This document shows positions 63,603-64,000 of a stretch of 64,000 nt of DNA, one piece after another (position 1 is the stretch's first letter; every line of letters starts with the position of its first letter). Below the pieces are notes generated by a model. That model had not been told where the DNA came from, ran no database searches, and was given only the letters and a program-made list of their open reading frames with translations. The stretch lies in assembly GCF_019145195.1 (NCBI RefSeq), contig NZ_JAHSTW010000010.1, positions 1 to 64,000 of the forward strand. The letters run 5' to 3'. The position numbers and the translations under genes are program-made. The stretch is from Pseudomonas siliginis. Lineage in GTDB: Bacteria; Pseudomonadota; Gammaproteobacteria; Pseudomonadales; Pseudomonadaceae.

Positions 63603-64000
63603 TCAGCCCGCGCGTCTGAGCAGCCAGACGCCTGCCAGCGCACACACGCCGGCCGGCACCAGCACCGCAAACAGCGGCGAGAAACCGAACACCAGACTCG
63701 ATGGCCCCAGCAGATCCTGGACGATGCGGAAGGTGAAGCCCACCAGCACACCGGTGAAGACCCGCTGACCAAGGGTCACCGAACGCAGCGGGCCAAAGAT
63801 GAACGAGATCGCCATCAGCACCAGCGCGGCGGTCACCAGCGGCTGCAACACCTTGACCCAAAATGCCAGCCAGTAACGGCCGTTGCTCAGGCCTTGCTCG
63901 GCCAAATAGTGGATGTAGCCCCACAGACCGCTGATCGACAGCGATTCCGGCGCCATGACCACGGTGCTGAGCAGCTGCGGGCTCAACGCCACATCCCACT
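63603..64000 (-). CDS. lptG: LPS export permease LptG (C-terminal part)
   Basis: The frame is open to the window edge, so only the last ~130 residues are visible. They match the C-terminal membrane part of LptG: WVKVLQPLVTAALVLMAISF, IFGPLRSVTLGQRVFTGVLV, and DLLGPSSLVFGFSPLFAVLV, with three hydrophobic helices and the basic end LLRRAG. LptG with LptF and LptB2 extracts LPS from the inner membrane. Its usual neighbour lptF would lie upstream, outside the window. Confidence 0.92.
   Translation of the reverse strand, partial: WDVALSPQLLSTVVMAPESLSISGLWGYIHYLAEQGLSNGRYWLAFWVKVLQPLVTAALVLMAISFIFGPLRSVTLGQRVFTGVLVGFTFRIVQDLLGPSSLVFGFSPLFAVLVPAGVCALAGVWLLRRAG

Overview
The window is chromosomal DNA of a fluorescent pseudomonad (Pseudomonas fluorescens group). 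The evidence is the high-GC coding style, Pseudomonas-restricted small families (DUF3509, DUF6124, a DUF6543-type giant toxin), and the gene order. From thrC to mltF the order is, as I recall it, that of P. aeruginosa PA3735-PA3764: thrC-hom-dsbC-xerD, rplS-trmD-rimM-rpsP, ffh, ypjD, corC-like, MFS, purT, DUF1289/gamma-CA/Nudix, nag/PTS, purL, mltF. Dispersed intergenic REP-like elements typical of this group occur throughout.

Region 1 (1-8.5 kb) is the end of a type VI secretion effector cluster. It holds the 3' end of a vgrG, a DUF4123 adaptor, a 1591-residue Rhs protein with an EndoU-like C-terminal toxin, and an overlapping probable immunity gene. Behind this pair lies an AT-rich 'graveyard' of displaced modules: a broken reading frame (one frameshift, one in-frame TAG), two fragments copied from the Rhs core, a decayed possible toxin C-terminus and another small possible immunity gene.

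Region 2 (8.5-20.9 kb) is mostly core: a DUF533/TerB-like protein, periplasmic glucan protein OpgD, a YqjM-type flavin oxidoreductase, recJ, yaeQ, a CaiB-type CoA transferase, DUF3509, and thrC. Between DUF3509 and thrC sits an unusual pair, a BvgS-like sensor that ends after its PAS domain and a stand-alone receiver domain. Both look like output-less remnants of a phosphorelay.

Region 3 (20.9-36.7 kb) holds hom, dsbC, xerD, the rpsP-rimM-trmD-rplS ribosome operon with a recognisable promoter and terminator, ffh, ypjD, a CBS-domain CorC-like protein, an MHS-family transporter, purT, a VUT-family protein, DUF1289 with gamma-carbonic anhydrase, two Nudix hydrolases and an L,D-transpeptidase.

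Region 4 (36.8-44.2 kb) is a complete N-acetylglucosamine system: GntR regulator, nagA, a SIS-domain deaminase/isomerase, a fused EIIA-HPr-EI, and an EIIC-EIIB-EIIB permease. The regulator's upstream region carries TGGTATT operators overlapping a -35 element.

Region 5 (44.3-51.4 kb) is accessory: a 1.9k-residue toxin-like protein of the DUF6543/dermonecrotic type. Its C-terminus carries two tandem TraB/ChaN/EreA (Tiki)-like domains, of which only the second keeps the GExH and GSxH motifs. It is followed by DUF6124 and a repeat-rich 0.9-kb stretch.

Region 6 (51.4-64 kb) is core: a NIF3-like small protein, purL, mltF, then pdxJ-recO-era-rnc-lepB-lepA, and finally the 3' end of lptG, cut by the window edge.

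The most interesting items are the tandem Tiki-domain toxin, the Rhs toxin/immunity graveyard, and the truncated sensor/receiver pair. Family names come from my own recognition of motifs; no database search was run.
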